A stretch of DNA of 64,000 bases from CAYURP01 sp964447175 (GTDB lineage: Bacteria; Zixibacteria; MSB-5A5; SM23-73-2): assembly GCA_964447175.1 (NCBI GenBank), contig CAYURP010000003.1, forward strand, positions 32,111 to 96,110. Direction: 5' to 3'. Below, one piece after another: positions 48,487 to 56,670 of the stretch. The translations under genes and the position numbers were made by a program. Under the pieces are notes generated by a model. The model saw nothing but the letters and a program-made list of their open reading frames with translations, did not search any database and was not told where the DNA came from. The first letter of the stretch is position 1. The number at the start of each line of letters is the position of its first letter.

Positions 48487-49005
48487 TCATACTTTTTTAT
48501 CCTCAGGAATCTCCAATTCGATCAAGGAATCCTCGGTGTCCACCATATCATCCTGAGAGAAGTTGACTTTTTTCACAACGGCTTCACAGGGGGCTTTGAT
48601 CTCATGTTCCATCTTCATTGCTTCAACAATAGCTAAGCTCTGGTTTTTTCTCACCTTTTCACCTTCTTTAACCAGGATTTTCAGAATCTTTCCGGGCATG
48701 GGCGGTGAAACTGTGCCCTTGGCTTCAATTCCTCCTTCTTCGGTAACTCTTCTCACACTTTTAGCTGATTCAGCTTCCTGAATCAAAAACTCCTCTCCTT
48801 CTATGGAAAAATATCTTTTACCCTCCTTCTCAGCCCAGTACACAGTAAAACTTTCATCACCTATTAATAATGATAAACAATTTGGAGAAATAATAGAGGA
48901 CTCCACCTCCAGCTTATTATTTCCCAAATCAACTAAAAACTTGTTCTCCTTAGATTCAATGGAGACTTTGTAAACCTTGTCTTTAATTATGAATTCGTAT
49001 TCCAT
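48487..49005 (-). CDS. Biotin carboxyl carrier protein of the acyl-CoA carboxylase
   Basis: A 172-residue protein whose C-terminal biotinyl domain (about 98-168) holds EAMKMEHE, with biotinylated Lys131, and PMPGKILKILVKEGE. The N-terminal 90 residues look like the BT linker domain of propionyl/methylcrotonyl-CoA carboxylase alpha chains. It carries carboxyl groups from the biotin carboxylase encoded at 49.6-51.1 kb to the carboxyltransferase encoded at 52.1-53.7 kb. In most bacteria BC, BT and BCCP form a single alpha chain; here a helical-bundle gene, repeats and an assembly gap lie between them. Confidence 0.93.
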   Translation of the reverse strand: MEYEFIIKDKVYKVSIESKENKFLVDLGNNKLEVESSIISPNCLSLLIGDESFTVYWAEKEGKRYFSIEGEEFLIQEAESAKSVRRVTEEGGIEAKGTVSPPMPGKILKILVKEGEKVRKNQSLAIVEAMKMEHEIKAPCEAVVKKVNFSQDDMVDTEDSLIELEIPEDKKV

Positions 49006-49017
49006 CGCAACAAAAGT

Positions 49018-49048
49018 TCAGAGTATAGAGTTTAGAGTATAGAGTCAA
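49018..49048. repeat. Heptanucleotide tandem repeat (AGAGTAT-type)
   Basis: Units AGAGTAT, AGAGTTT, AGAGTAT, AGAGTCA on the plus strand between the biotin-carrier and the four-helix-bundle genes; the TGA stop of the latter (49045-49047) touches the run. Confidence 0.7.
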
Positions 49049-49392
49049 AGTTTTTGCATAAATGCAAAAATCATTGCTCTGATTTCTCTCCCTTCTTTGG
49101 CTAATGAATCTGAAGAGCTGCTTTTTATCAAATTCAATTTGCTACTCAACTCAAGAATAGTGAGAACTTCGTGAACTGATCTATGAGCATACCCTAAAAA
49201 TACCTTAAATCCTTTGTTTGAATCACTACCTGCTCCTTCCGCTATATTAAGTGGGATAGAATAGGCTGATCTCCTGAGTTGGGAAACCAAACCATATTTT
49301 TCATTTTCAGGAAACTTAGATGAGAATTTATATAGTTTAACAGTATAATCCATAGCTCTTTTCCAAATATCCAACTTCCTATAATCCTGCAT
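49045..49392 (-). CDS. Four-helix-bundle protein (23S rRNA intervening-sequence family)
   Basis: A 115-residue protein of the S23/four-helix-bundle family first found in intervening sequences of 23S rRNA genes. YRKLDIWKRAMDYTVKLYK at the N-terminus, FPENEKYGLVSQLRRSAYSIPLNIAEG (across about 28-54) and FLGYAHRSVHEVLT are its hallmarks. Members often stand alone and their role is unknown. This one interrupts the carboxylase genes and is flanked on both sides by heptanucleotide repeats, which suggests that it was inserted. Confidence 0.9.
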   Translation of the reverse strand: MQDYRKLDIWKRAMDYTVKLYKFSSKFPENEKYGLVSQLRRSAYSIPLNIAEGAGSDSNKGFKVFLGYAHRSVHEVLTILELSSKLNLIKSSSSDSLAKEGREIRAMIFAFMQKL

Positions 49393-49396
49393 ATTT

Positions 49397-49640
49397 ACTC
49401 TCTACTCTTTACTCTCTACTCTTTACTCTCTACTCTTTACTCTTTACTCTCTACTCTTTACTCTNNNNNNNNNNNNNNNNNNNNNNNNNNNNNNNNNNNN
49501 NNNNNNNNNNNNNNNNNNNNNNNNNNNNNNNNNNNNNNNNNNNNNNNNNNNNNNNNNNNNNNNNACTCTTTACTCTCTACTCTTTACTCTCTACTCTTTA
49601 CTCTTTACTCTCTACTCTTCACTCTTCACTCTCTACTCCC
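49397..49640. repeat. Long heptanucleotide tandem repeat, interrupted by assembly gap
   Basis: ACTCTTT and ACTCTCT units run on both sides of the 100-N gap; the assembly probably broke on this repeat, so its real length is unknown. On the minus strand the run supplies the last residues and the TGA stop of the biotin carboxylase gene (49626-49628). Confidence 0.85.
49465..49564. other. Assembly gap (100 N)
   Basis: A 100-N run of nominal length, embedded in a heptanucleotide repeat. Sequence could be missing between the two carboxylase-subunit genes. Confidence 0.99.
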
Positions 49641-51140
49641 TAACTCCCACTTACCAATCGCCAGCCAGGGATCATGGGTCGATTCCTTGACCATCTTCAT
49701 TCTGCCAGGTGTTTTGTTGAATGAGCCGATTGCTGCTGCTATTAAAGCTTGATCCAGAAACTTCTTCTCCTTTTTCTTCTCCTTCCAGTCACTCATATTT
49801 TTGGGGATAAAATCGGTTTGGGTGTGTCCGGCGATGAATTCCGGGTGTTCCATTACATCCTTTAAAAATCCGATCTGAGTTCTTATCCCCAGGATCACAT
49901 AATCCGAAAGGGCAGCCACCATCTTTTTTCTGGTTGTTTCCCGATCCTCTCCCCAGGTGATAAGCTTTGCCAGTATGGGATCATAATGCATGGTTACTTC
50001 CAGCCCGGAGTAGATACCGGAATCGTTTCTTATTCCAGGACCATTCGGTTCCTTGACAAATAGTATTTTGCCAAATGAAGGGAGAAAATCGTTATCCGGA
50101 TCCTCAGCATAGATTCGGCACTCGATGGCATGACCTCTCTGGGACAAATCCTCCTGTTTGAATTTAAGTTTTTCCTTATTAGCCACGCTGATCTGAGCCT
50201 TTACCAGATCAACTCCAGTAGTTAACTCCGTTATCGGGTGCTCCACTTGAAGTCGGGCATTAACCTCCAGAAAATAGAATTTACCATCCTTATCCAGAAG
50301 AAACTCCACTGTGCCAGCATTGGTGTATCCTGAAACCTCTATTACTTTTTTAGCCACCTGGCCCATCTTAAATCTCAGATCATGATCTAAAGCGGTTGAA
50401 GGTGTCTCCTCCACGATTTTCTGATGGCGTCTTTGAATCGAGCATTCCCGTTCAAAAAGATGCACCACGTTTTCGTGATGATCAGCTAATACCTGAAACT
50501 CGATATGACGAGGATTTTCAACATATTTCTCTAAGTAGACAGACTCATCTCCAAAAGCCGACTTGGCCTCTCTCATTCCAGCTTCCACTGCTGCTTTTAA
50601 ATCGTCCTTTGACTTAACCACCCGCATCCCCTTACCTCCACCACCAAGAGAAGCTTTCAGCAAAACCGGATACCCGATTTTATCCGCTTCGGAGACGAAC
50701 TCTTTTAAATCTTTCCCCTTGGATTTCATTCCAGGGATAATGGGAATCTTAGCTTTGGTCATTGTCTCTCTTGACGCTACTTTATCCCCAACTAATGCCA
50801 GAGCCTTAGAGTCCGGACCAATGAAAATGATTCCCTCATCCTCACAGCGTTTTGCAAAATCGCTGTTTTCAGCCAAAAAGCCGTATCCCGGATGAATAGC
50901 ATTAGCTTTTGTATTCTTTGCGGCATCGATGAGCTTATCCATATTCAGGTAGCTTTCCAGAGGAGGAGCGGGACCAATTAAAACCGCTTGATCAGCTAAT
51001 TGAACATGAGGAGCAACTCTATCAACCTCGGAGTATACCGCAACGGAAGGAATACCCAATTCCCTGCAAGCCCTGATGATCCTAACTGCGATCTCACCGC
51101 GGTTAGCCACTAATATCTTTTCGATTTTATTCGCCATCAC
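49626..51140 (-). CDS. Biotin carboxylase subunit of acyl-CoA (methylcrotonyl-CoA) carboxylase
   Basis: A 504-residue ATP-grasp biotin carboxylase that carboxylates biotin using bicarbonate and ATP. Motifs: KILVANRGEIAVRIIRACRELG, IHPGYGFLAEN, LGGGGKGMRVV (glycine-rich ATP loop), FLEVNARLQVEHP and the Arg/Glu of the active site in that last motif. Residues 450-504 continue into the start of the BT linker (DPWLAIGKWELG), where the protein stops; the rest of a normal alpha chain is on the separate biotin-carrier gene. The final residues and stop come from a heptanucleotide repeat. Preceded by a crotonase gene in the same operon. Confidence 0.94.
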   Translation of the reverse strand: MMANKIEKILVANRGEIAVRIIRACRELGIPSVAVYSEVDRVAPHVQLADQAVLIGPAPPLESYLNMDKLIDAAKNTKANAIHPGYGFLAENSDFAKRCEDEGIIFIGPDSKALALVGDKVASRETMTKAKIPIIPGMKSKGKDLKEFVSEADKIGYPVLLKASLGGGGKGMRVVKSKDDLKAAVEAGMREAKSAFGDESVYLEKYVENPRHIEFQVLADHHENVVHLFERECSIQRRHQKIVEETPSTALDHDLRFKMGQVAKKVIEVSGYTNAGTVEFLLDKDGKFYFLEVNARLQVEHPITELTTGVDLVKAQISVANKEKLKFKQEDLSQRGHAIECRIYAEDPDNDFLPSFGKILFVKEPNGPGIRNDSGIYSGLEVTMHYDPILAKLITWGEDRETTRKKMVAALSDYVILGIRTQIGFLKDVMEHPEFIAGHTQTDFIPKNMSDWKEKKKEKKFLDQALIAAAIGSFNKTPGRMKMVKESTHDPWLAIGKWELGSRE

Positions 51141-51184
51141 GCTTAAAATTAATATTCACTTAAAGTATTACTTTAAGTAGATTT

Positions 51185-51982
51185 TTATTCTTTAGCCCAG
51201 TTAGGCTTTCGCTTCTGAAGAAAGGCGTTCATTCCCTCCTGCCCCTCTTCGCTCATTCTTAAAGAAGCTATCATCTCAGCAGTATATTTTTTCACCTCTT
51301 CAAAACTCATTAAAGGAACATTCTGTAAAAGTTTCTTACACATTGTCAGGGCATTAGGACCAGAATTTAAAAGCTGTTTGACTAATTCGTCCACAGCATT
51401 GTCTAACTCATCGTTAGGCACCACCTGATTAACTAATCCAAATTCCAGGGCTTTTTGGGCATCTATTCTTTCGCCGGTAAGAAACAATTCCCGGCAGTTT
51501 TTCTCGCCTACCCTCCTCACCTCGTAGGGTGAGATACAGGCAGGAACCAGACCCAGTTTTACCTCGGATAAACTGAATTTCGCCTTGTCCGAAGCTATTA
51601 CGATGTCACAAACAGCCACCAGACCAGCACCCCCACCGATGGCAGCTCCGTTCACCCGGGCTATGGTGGGCTTGGGCAAAGAATAGATCAGATAGAAAAG
51701 CTCTGCCAGTTCAAGTGATTCTTTAAGGTTCTCCTCATAAGAGAAATCGACCACTTTTTTCATCCAGTTCAGATCCGCACCAGCGCAAAAGGATTTACCA
51801 TTGCCAGTCAAAACCACAACTCTAACCTCATTGTCCTCTGAAATATTTTTGAAAACATCTATTAAATCCTGAATCATAATTTCATTGAATGCATTATGAA
51901 TCTCAGGTCGATTCAGGGTAACTCTGGCTACTGAATCCTCTTTTGAATAAGTGATAGTCGGGTAGGATTTTTTATCTGTCAA
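51185..51982 (-). CDS. liuC: Methylglutaconyl-CoA hydratase-like crotonase
   Basis: A 265-residue crotonase of the LiuC type. CAGADLNWMKK (66-76), IGGGAGLVAVCDI (115-127) and FSLSEVKLGLVPACISPYEV are characteristic of bacterial 3-methylglutaconyl-CoA hydratases: Glu140 is kept, while the first crotonase Glu is absent as in LiuC. The enzyme hydrates 3-methylglutaconyl-CoA to HMG-CoA, the step after methylcrotonyl-CoA carboxylase in leucine degradation. It lies exactly between the two carboxylase genes, which supports this role. Confidence 0.85.
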   Translation of the reverse strand: MTDKKSYPTITYSKEDSVARVTLNRPEIHNAFNEIMIQDLIDVFKNISEDNEVRVVVLTGNGKSFCAGADLNWMKKVVDFSYEENLKESLELAELFYLIYSLPKPTIARVNGAAIGGGAGLVAVCDIVIASDKAKFSLSEVKLGLVPACISPYEVRRVGEKNCRELFLTGERIDAQKALEFGLVNQVVPNDELDNAVDELVKQLLNSGPNALTMCKKLLQNVPLMSFEEVKKYTAEMIASLRMSEEGQEGMNAFLQKRKPNWAKE

Positions 51983-52052
51983 ATAATTAACCTCTTTTTA
52001 TCAGTTTTCTATATCAAATGCTTTTTACAACTATTTTTGATTGTAAACTAAA

Positions 52053-52076
52053 AATACAACCTTTATTGGTTGTATT
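52053..52076 (-). terminator. Hairpin with short T-run between carboxylase and liuC-like genes
   Basis: Arm AATACAACC and its perfect complement with a 6-nt loop; on the minus strand five T follow. It sits just after the carboxyltransferase stop and could partially terminate or attenuate downstream expression. Confidence 0.4.
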
Positions 52077-52081
52077 ATGAA

Positions 52082-53689
52082 TCACATCCTGAATATCCCG
52101 TAATGGGTATCCGGAATGGGTGCATTCAATGCCATTGATATTCCTAAAGCCAGGGCATTTCTTGTTTCCAATGGATCAAGTATACCGTCATCCCATAATC
52201 TGGCTGTGCTGTTATAGGGGCTTTCTTCTTCCTGATATTTTTTCAAAACGGGCGCGCGGAACTCGTCCTGTTCCTCCTGGGTCATCTTGATTCCCTTCTT
52301 AGCCAGAGCTCTCATTTTCACAGTCAGAAGAACGTTAGATGCCTGGTCACCTCCCATCACGCATATTCTGGCATTAGGCCACATCCACAAAAGCCTGGGA
52401 CCATACGCTCGACCGCACATCCCATAGTTACCAGCACCGTAGGAACCTCCCACTATGACTGTGAATTTAGGCACGTCCGCATTAGCCACCGCATGGACCA
52501 TCTTAGCACCGTCCCGGGCTATACCCTGATGTTCGTATTGTCTGCCCACAATGAAACCTGTGATATTCTGCAGGAATACCAATGGGATTTTTCTCATGGT
52601 ACACAGAGTGATAAAGTGAGCAGCTTTCATCGAGCTCTCAGAGAACAAGACCCCATTGTTCCCTAAGATTCCCACAGGATAACCCATAATCCGGGCAAAA
52701 CCGCAGACTATGGTAGGACCATACAGCTCCTTGAACTCCTGGAATTTGCTCCCGTCCACAATTCGGGCGATCATCTCTCGTATGTCATAAGGCTTTCGTA
52801 TATCCCTGGGCACTATTCCATAGATCTCTTTAGGATCATAGTAGGGATCTTCCGGCTCTGATACGTTCAATTCGAATTTCTTTGGAGGTTCTAAATTCTC
52901 GACAATATTTCTGGCAATCTCCAGAGCGTGTTCATCATTCAGAGCATAATGGTCAGCAACACCTGAAATCCTGCAATGCACGTCTGCGCCACCCAACTCC
53001 TCGTCAGTTACCTCTTCTCCTGTTGCCGCCTTGACCAGAGGAGGTCCGCCAATAAAGATAGTCCCCTGTTTTCTGACGATCACAGCTTCATCGCTCATAG
53101 CAGGAACATAAGCCCCACCAGCAGTGCAGGAACCAAGAACGATCGATATCTGTGGAATGCCTAAAGCTGATAACCTTGCCTGATTATAGAATATCCTGCC
53201 AAAATGATACTTATCAGGAAAAGTTCCGGATTGATAAGGCAGGAAAATGCCCCCTGAATCGACCAGATATATACAAGGCAATCTATTCTCTAATGCCACT
53301 TCCTGTGCCCGGACATGCTTCTTAATGGTAGTGGGAAAATAAGTGCCACCTTTAACCGTAGCATCGTTAGCCACAATCAGAACCTCCCTGCCGTGAACCA
53401 CACCCACTCCGGTAACGATCCCTGAGCCAGGTGGCTCCTCAGGATACATCTTATAACCGGCTAAGTGGGAAAGCTCCAGAAAAGGGGTGTTTTTGTCAAA
53501 CAAAAGATTAAGCCTTTCCCTGACCAGAAGCTTCCCCCTTTTCTTGTGCCGCTCCCTATCCTTTTCCGATCCGCCTTTTTTGATTTCAGCCAGGATAGTC
53601 TTATATTCATCCACCACCCTCTGCATCTCAGCCTGGTTTTCCTTGAAATCAGAGGACTTAGTATCAACTTTCGATTCAATCCTGAACAT
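52082..53689 (-). CDS. liuB: Methylcrotonyl-CoA carboxylase carboxyltransferase (beta) subunit
   Basis: A 535-residue carboxyltransferase with N and C crotonase-fold halves, the length of MCC beta chains. PPGSGIVTGVGVVHGREVLIV, VDSGGIFLPYQSGTFPD, QISIVLGSCTAGGAYVPAMSDE and ITGFIVGRQYEHQGIARDGAK are MCC-beta motifs (acetyl-CoA and propionyl-CoA carboxylases differ here). It transfers carboxyl from biotin to 3-methylcrotonyl-CoA. Flanked by the liuC-like gene downstream and by the DUF35-thiolase-HMG-CoA synthase genes upstream; a heptanucleotide spacer lies in front of it. Confidence 0.93.
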   Translation of the reverse strand: MFRIESKVDTKSSDFKENQAEMQRVVDEYKTILAEIKKGGSEKDRERHKKRGKLLVRERLNLLFDKNTPFLELSHLAGYKMYPEEPPGSGIVTGVGVVHGREVLIVANDATVKGGTYFPTTIKKHVRAQEVALENRLPCIYLVDSGGIFLPYQSGTFPDKYHFGRIFYNQARLSALGIPQISIVLGSCTAGGAYVPAMSDEAVIVRKQGTIFIGGPPLVKAATGEEVTDEELGGADVHCRISGVADHYALNDEHALEIARNIVENLEPPKKFELNVSEPEDPYYDPKEIYGIVPRDIRKPYDIREMIARIVDGSKFQEFKELYGPTIVCGFARIMGYPVGILGNNGVLFSESSMKAAHFITLCTMRKIPLVFLQNITGFIVGRQYEHQGIARDGAKMVHAVANADVPKFTVIVGGSYGAGNYGMCGRAYGPRLLWMWPNARICVMGGDQASNVLLTVKMRALAKKGIKMTQEEQDEFRAPVLKKYQEEESPYNSTARLWDDGILDPLETRNALALGISMALNAPIPDTHYGIFRM

Positions 53690-53696
53690 ATTTAGT

Positions 53697-53772
53697 ATTC
53701 TGTTTTCTGTTTACAGTTTTCAGTTTACTGTTTTCTGTTTGCTCTCTACTCTCAACTCTTAACTCTATACTT
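53697..53772. repeat. Heptanucleotide tandem repeats of two types
   Basis: Units ending GTT (TTCTGTT, TACAGTT, TTCAGTT, TACTGTT) pass into ACTCTCT/ACTCTTA units. The run fills the spacer between the carboxyltransferase and the DUF35 gene, directly beside the latter's stop. Confidence 0.75.
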
Positions 53773-54162
53773 CTATTCCGGGACGCACTTGTATCCATAA
53801 CAGATTATTCCTGCGTGACCTTCATCATAAATCTTCCGAAACTCTACTCTTACTTTCATTCCGATATCCAGCTTTTCCAGATCACAATCCGCTATTTGAG
53901 TCAGTACTCTTACTCCATCAGCAAGCTCAACCACTCCCATGGCATAAGGAGCTTGATCTGCGAATCGAGAAGGAGGAACTCGAATTATGGTATAAGTTAG
54001 GATTTTACCTTCTTTTTTCAGTTGAATATTCTCAAACTCTTTTGATTTGCATTCCGGGCAGATCAGCCTGGGCGGAAAGAACACCTTCCCACATCCTTTA
54101 CATTTAGCTCCTTCGAGTCTATACCTCTGGGGTATCTCTCTCCAGTATCTCGGGGATGACAT
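53773..54162 (-). CDS. DUF35 OB-fold protein with zinc ribbon
   Basis: A 129-residue DUF35 protein: an N-terminal zinc ribbon (Cys21, Cys24, Cys35, Cys38 in AKCKGCGKV and LICPECKS) and a C-terminal OB fold. In methanogens such a protein bridges acetoacetyl-CoA thiolase and HMG-CoA synthase and lets both share one CoA channel. Its start overlaps the stop of the thiolase gene by one base, and HMG-CoA synthase precedes that gene, the same order as in archaea. The function here is inferred from that context. Confidence 0.92.
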   Translation of the reverse strand: MSSPRYWREIPQRYRLEGAKCKGCGKVFFPPRLICPECKSKEFENIQLKKEGKILTYTIIRVPPSRFADQAPYAMGVVELADGVRVLTQIADCDLEKLDIGMKVRVEFRKIYDEGHAGIICYGYKCVPE

Positions 54163-55319
54163 TATACCACCTCCATTATATGAACTAAAGTGGAACCGCC
54201 AGATCCACCCATGTTCTGGGTAAGGCCAACTTTAGCGTTTTTGACCTGACGTTTGTCTGCTTCACCTCTGAGCTGCTTGACGATCTCCACTACCTGAGCC
54301 ACGCCAGTTGCACCTACCGGGTGACCTTTGGATTTCAAGCCACCGCTGGTATTAACCGGAATCTTACCTCCCAATGCGGTCATTCCGTCCTCAGTGGCTT
54401 TTCCACTCTTACCCTTTTCAACAAATCCTAAAGCTTCGATAACGCAGAGCTCTGCTATGGTGAAACAATCGTGCACTTCAGCTAAGTCAATATCCTCAGG
54501 TTTCTTCTTTGCCATCTTGAAGGCTCTCTGTCCAGCTAATTCCGTTGCCTTGAGTTCGGTTATGTAATCCCGGCTGTGCAGAGCAATGGTATCCGTGGCA
54601 TGTCCTGATCCGATTATCTTGACTAAAGGTTTTTTGGAATGCATTTTGGCAAACTCCAATGGGACCAAAATAGCTGCCGCTGCCCCATCGGTTATGGGAG
54701 AGCAGTCCAGAATTCTCAAGGGATCTGCAATTAAGACTGAATTAAGCACATTTTCTACAGTTATCTTCTGGGGAAATTGAGCCAGGGGATTCATTGAGCC
54801 GTGCTGGTGATTCTTAACTGCTATCATAGCTATCTGTTCTCTGGTAGTTCCATACTTATGCATGTGTGCGTTAGCCATCATAGCGTAAAGTCCGGGGAAG
54901 GTTATGCCATTATAGACTTCGTATTCCTGATCAGCAGCAGTGGCTAAAGCAAATGTAGCACCGTCTGTGGTGACATCGGTCATCTTCTCTATGCCACTCA
55001 CCAGAACTATATCACTCATACCGGAAGCTACCTCCATAAATCCCATTCTGACTGCCAGACCTCCGGAGGCACAGGCTGATTCAACTCGAGCTGCAGGTAT
55101 ATTTTTGACACCGAGATAATCAGTCAAAAGAGAAGCCAGATGTTCCTGCCCCACAAAAAGCCCGCTGGACATACACCCCACATACATCGAATCTATGTGA
55201 TCCACACCGGCATCCTCGATCGCCAGAAGAGCAGTCTCGGCAAAGATATCCCTCAAAGGCTTTTCCCACAGTTCCCCCCACTTGGTCATTCCTACTCCGA
55301 TTATAGCTACATCTCTCAC
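54162..55319 (-). CDS. Acetyl-CoA acetyltransferase (archaeal-type thiolase)
   Basis: A 385-residue thiolase of the SCP2/archaeal type. Nucleophile Cys83 in ARVESACASGG, the histidine in AEVHDCFTIAE and GHPVGATGVAQ are all present. It condenses two acetyl-CoA to acetoacetyl-CoA or works in the cleavage direction. Its stop overlaps the DUF35 start and it follows HMG-CoA synthase by 9 nt, matching the archaeal thiolase-HMGCS-DUF35 complex. GGAGGAAGAT precedes the ATG. Confidence 0.92.
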   Translation of the reverse strand: MRDVAIIGVGMTKWGELWEKPLRDIFAETALLAIEDAGVDHIDSMYVGCMSSGLFVGQEHLASLLTDYLGVKNIPAARVESACASGGLAVRMGFMEVASGMSDIVLVSGIEKMTDVTTDGATFALATAADQEYEVYNGITFPGLYAMMANAHMHKYGTTREQIAMIAVKNHQHGSMNPLAQFPQKITVENVLNSVLIADPLRILDCSPITDGAAAAILVPLEFAKMHSKKPLVKIIGSGHATDTIALHSRDYITELKATELAGQRAFKMAKKKPEDIDLAEVHDCFTIAELCVIEALGFVEKGKSGKATEDGMTALGGKIPVNTSGGLKSKGHPVGATGVAQVVEIVKQLRGEADKRQVKNAKVGLTQNMGGSGGSTLVHIMEVV

Positions 55320-55328
55320 ATCTTCCTC

Positions 55329-56375
55329 CTAATCAGCTTTTCTGATTTTGCCTCTGAATTTGGCATAGGTGCCGTAATCTAAATATCTTTTGTTATTATC
55401 CAGCATATCCCTGGTTTTGGGAGCCATATCCTGCACCTTCTTTATCTTTTCAGTTATCTTAAAGATAAAACCATCTGATCCCGCACCTGATCCATAGGAG
55501 ACCATAAATATCTTATCTTCTGGCTTGGCAACGTCCAGAATGGCGGTCAGTCCCATGGGGGATGATCCGGAATAGGTATTGCCCAGTTTAGGGCAAAGCC
55601 ATCCGGTTTCGATCTGCTTTTTGTCAAAACCCAGCATCTTTCCAACACGCATGGGGAACTTACCATTGGGCTGGTGAAAAACCGCAAAAGCGAAATCCGA
55701 GGGTTTCATACCTGATTTTTCCAGAAGACCTTTACCGCAGCCGGTGATATGCTTGAAATATGCTGGCTCGCCTGTGTACCTACCAGCATGCCGGGGATAA
55801 TGCTCGTATTCCCGGCGCCAGAAATCCGGAGTATCGGTCATAAAGGAATAAGTATGCTCCACCTCAGCCAAAACATTATCTTTTCCGAAGATAAAGGCAG
55901 CAGCACCAGCCGCAGCGGAATATTCTAAAGCATCACCCGGTGCACCCTGCGATGTATCGGCGCCTACCGCCAGTCCATACTCGATCATACCACCCTGGAC
56001 CAAGCCGAGACATACAAACATAGCCTCAGAGCCAGCCTTGCAGGCGAACTCGAAATCAGCGCAATGAATCTCCGGGGTAGCATTAATAGCTTCAGCCAGA
56101 ACCGTTCCCGAAGGTTTCACCGCATAGGGATGAGATTCAGAGCCCACGTAAACCGCACCGATTTTCTTGGGATTTATCCCTGCCCTTTTAAGAGCATAAT
56201 GGGTTGCCTCCACCGACATGGTAATGGTATCCTGATCCGGTGAGGGAACCGATTTCTCTTCCAGCATAAGCCCTTTTTTATAGGAAGGAGCGTCATGACC
56301 CCATATCTTGGCGATCTCCTCAACTTTTATCCTGTTTCTGGGGATATAAGCTCCGTAACCTATTATTCCTGCCAT
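55329..56375 (-). CDS. Hydroxymethylglutaryl-CoA synthase, archaeal type
   Basis: A 348-residue HMG-CoA synthase of the short archaeal type. Catalytic residues line up: Glu80 (VGSES), Cys112 (FEFACKAGSEA) and His234 (FHQPNGKFP). GIIGYGAYIPRNRI, EKSVPSPDQDTITM and LGNTYSGSSPMGL are typical of the archaeal clade. It makes HMG-CoA from acetoacetyl-CoA and acetyl-CoA for the mevalonate pathway. Here it heads a cluster that also makes HMG-CoA from leucine. HMG-CoA reductase is not in the window. GTGAGGTGAAATA precedes the ATG. Confidence 0.93.
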   Translation of the reverse strand: MAGIIGYGAYIPRNRIKVEEIAKIWGHDAPSYKKGLMLEEKSVPSPDQDTITMSVEATHYALKRAGINPKKIGAVYVGSESHPYAVKPSGTVLAEAINATPEIHCADFEFACKAGSEAMFVCLGLVQGGMIEYGLAVGADTSQGAPGDALEYSAAAGAAAFIFGKDNVLAEVEHTYSFMTDTPDFWRREYEHYPRHAGRYTGEPAYFKHITGCGKGLLEKSGMKPSDFAFAVFHQPNGKFPMRVGKMLGFDKKQIETGWLCPKLGNTYSGSSPMGLTAILDVAKPEDKIFMVSYGSGAGSDGFIFKITEKIKKVQDMAPKTRDMLDNNKRYLDYGTYAKFRGKIRKAD

Positions 56376-56428
56376 TATTTCACCTCACTTTCTATTCTTT
56401 TGTCAAACACGAGCTTGTGAAACTTTTA

Positions 56429-56457
56429 ACAATATAAAAAAAGTGTTATAAAGTCAA
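56429..56457 (-). promoter_or_regulatory. Putative promoter of the HMG-CoA synthase/leucine operon
   Basis: On the minus strand TTGACT (56457-56452), 17 nt, TATTGT (56434-56429), about 55 nt before the ATG. It could drive the run from HMG-CoA synthase to butyrate kinase. Confidence 0.5.
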
Positions 56458-56670
56458 GAAAAAACTATAAAACAAAATAGCTTAATTGATACAGAAACAG
56501 GATTTAGCTTCCCTTGAGCCTTCCCCATTGTTGGAAATCAAGCTCGCCAGATGTAATCTCTAATGTCTTAACAAGTTAAAAAGTCGTTGGGTGTAAATTT
56601 TATTTGACAAATGGATATATTCATTTACAAATCTTCGAATAATTGTAAATTCTTAACTTGAGATCCTAAA

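Noticed and set aside
49397..49640. CRISPR array
   Set aside because: The units are 7 nt long, with no 20-40 nt repeats and no spacers, and no cas genes are present.
55329..56375. HMG-CoA synthase running backwards as the missing HMG-CoA lyase
   Set aside because: The known reaction includes an irreversible thioester hydrolysis, so reversal is thermodynamically poor; kept only as background to the cluster question.
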